Origin: Agapetus fuscipes
Taxonomy: Eukaryota > Arthropoda > Insecta > Trichoptera > Glossosomatidae
Direction of reading: 5' to 3'
Assembly (NCBI GenBank): GCA_951799405.1
Contig: OX637350.1
Location: 3,333,852-3,397,851, forward strand
Length of the DNA stretch: 64,000 nucleotides
Below, in pieces: positions 63,598-64,000 of the stretch (position 1 is its first letter; each line of letters starts with the position of its first letter). Both the position numbers and the translations under genes were made by a program. The notes beneath the pieces are model-generated. The model ran no database searches, was not told the DNA's origin, and worked only from the letters and a program-made list of their open reading frames with translations.

Positions 63598-64000
63598 TTG
63601 GTTAATACTTACGCGGTGGTTTAAATAAATATTATGCATTAGCTACAATTCAAATTGATACATTCGTAGAGCTTCTACTTTCCAGGTGGTAGCTTTGAGT
63701 TCTAATCCAAAGATTTCAGGAAGGATTTTTATGGTAGATTTTTTTTCAAACAGATTATTAACCTATTTCGAAAATAATGTTTCCATCATCAGGTACAAAA
63801 TATTACTATCCAAATAAAATAAAATTAGTGCATCATTCCTTTAAGGGCTGGTAGTAGTGGAGGGTGGGAGGGGTGAGGAAAATTTTACTCGCCCCGTAAC
63901 CATATATTGTTTTTGATATTTAATTTTTTATATTTTTTAAATGAAAGGTTACAAAGTGAATGCCTTATCAATTAATGACAGATTAACCTTCTTCTAAACG
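63598..64000. other. Unannotated stretch
   Basis: Nothing recognised. Confidence 0.4.

Overview
The window looks like AT-rich nuclear DNA of an animal, most likely an insect or other arthropod. It holds RTE-type and CR1/jockey-type LINEs, three tRNA-derived SINE families, a Tc1/mariner element of the kind common in insects, LTR remnants and many MITEs. There is no sign of a bacterial, viral or organellar gene set. Almost everything that can be named is a transposable element. Host coding sequence is sparse: one ORF with a signal-peptide-like start and an LDL-receptor class A module (23575-23952, +), one candidate secreted-peptide first exon ending at a strong splice donor (36069-36262, -), and one weak exon candidate near 55962. 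Family names used here (RTE-A/B/C, LINE-L, LINE-D, SINE-A/B/C/R, FB, MITE-F and so on) are local labels.

Layout. 0-4 kb: a foldback element, a SINE-C copy, a MITE and LINE ends. 3.9-7.4 kb: a stack in which one palindromic MITE was hit by a foldback element (itself carrying a LINE-L end) and, a few bases away, by a 5'-truncated RTE-A LINE. 7.6-23 kb: scattered SINEs, MITE-F copies, an apparently intact mariner (12966-14275), large hairpin MITEs and a second complete foldback element. 23.5-29.2 kb: the LDLa ORF, then a nearly full-length RTE-A whose ORF is split by RTE-B, itself split by a CR1-like LINE. 30-38 kb: a solo LTR, RTE relics, MITEs, the candidate peptide exon and a truncated RTE-A inside a SINE-C. 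39.5-41.8 kb: a ~410-bp satellite built from the SINE-R repeat. 42-64 kb: LTRs, SINEs, RTE ends, a Tigger-like element and more SINE-R copies.

How the parts interact. The RTE-A LINE carries, as the last ~245 bp of its 3' UTR, a sequence that also occurs about 20 times alone. Several solo copies share one 5' boundary and have their own target-site duplications, so it behaves as a SINE (SINE-R) mobilised by RTE-A; the same sequence has also been amplified into the satellite. Independently, the tRNA-derived SINE-A shares its 3' tail and (ATT)n end with LINE-L. The foldback elements have satellite-like inverted arms and 9-bp target duplications. Target-site duplications read directly from the sequence date many insertions relative to each other. 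All family assignments rest on reading motifs by eye; no database search was possible.
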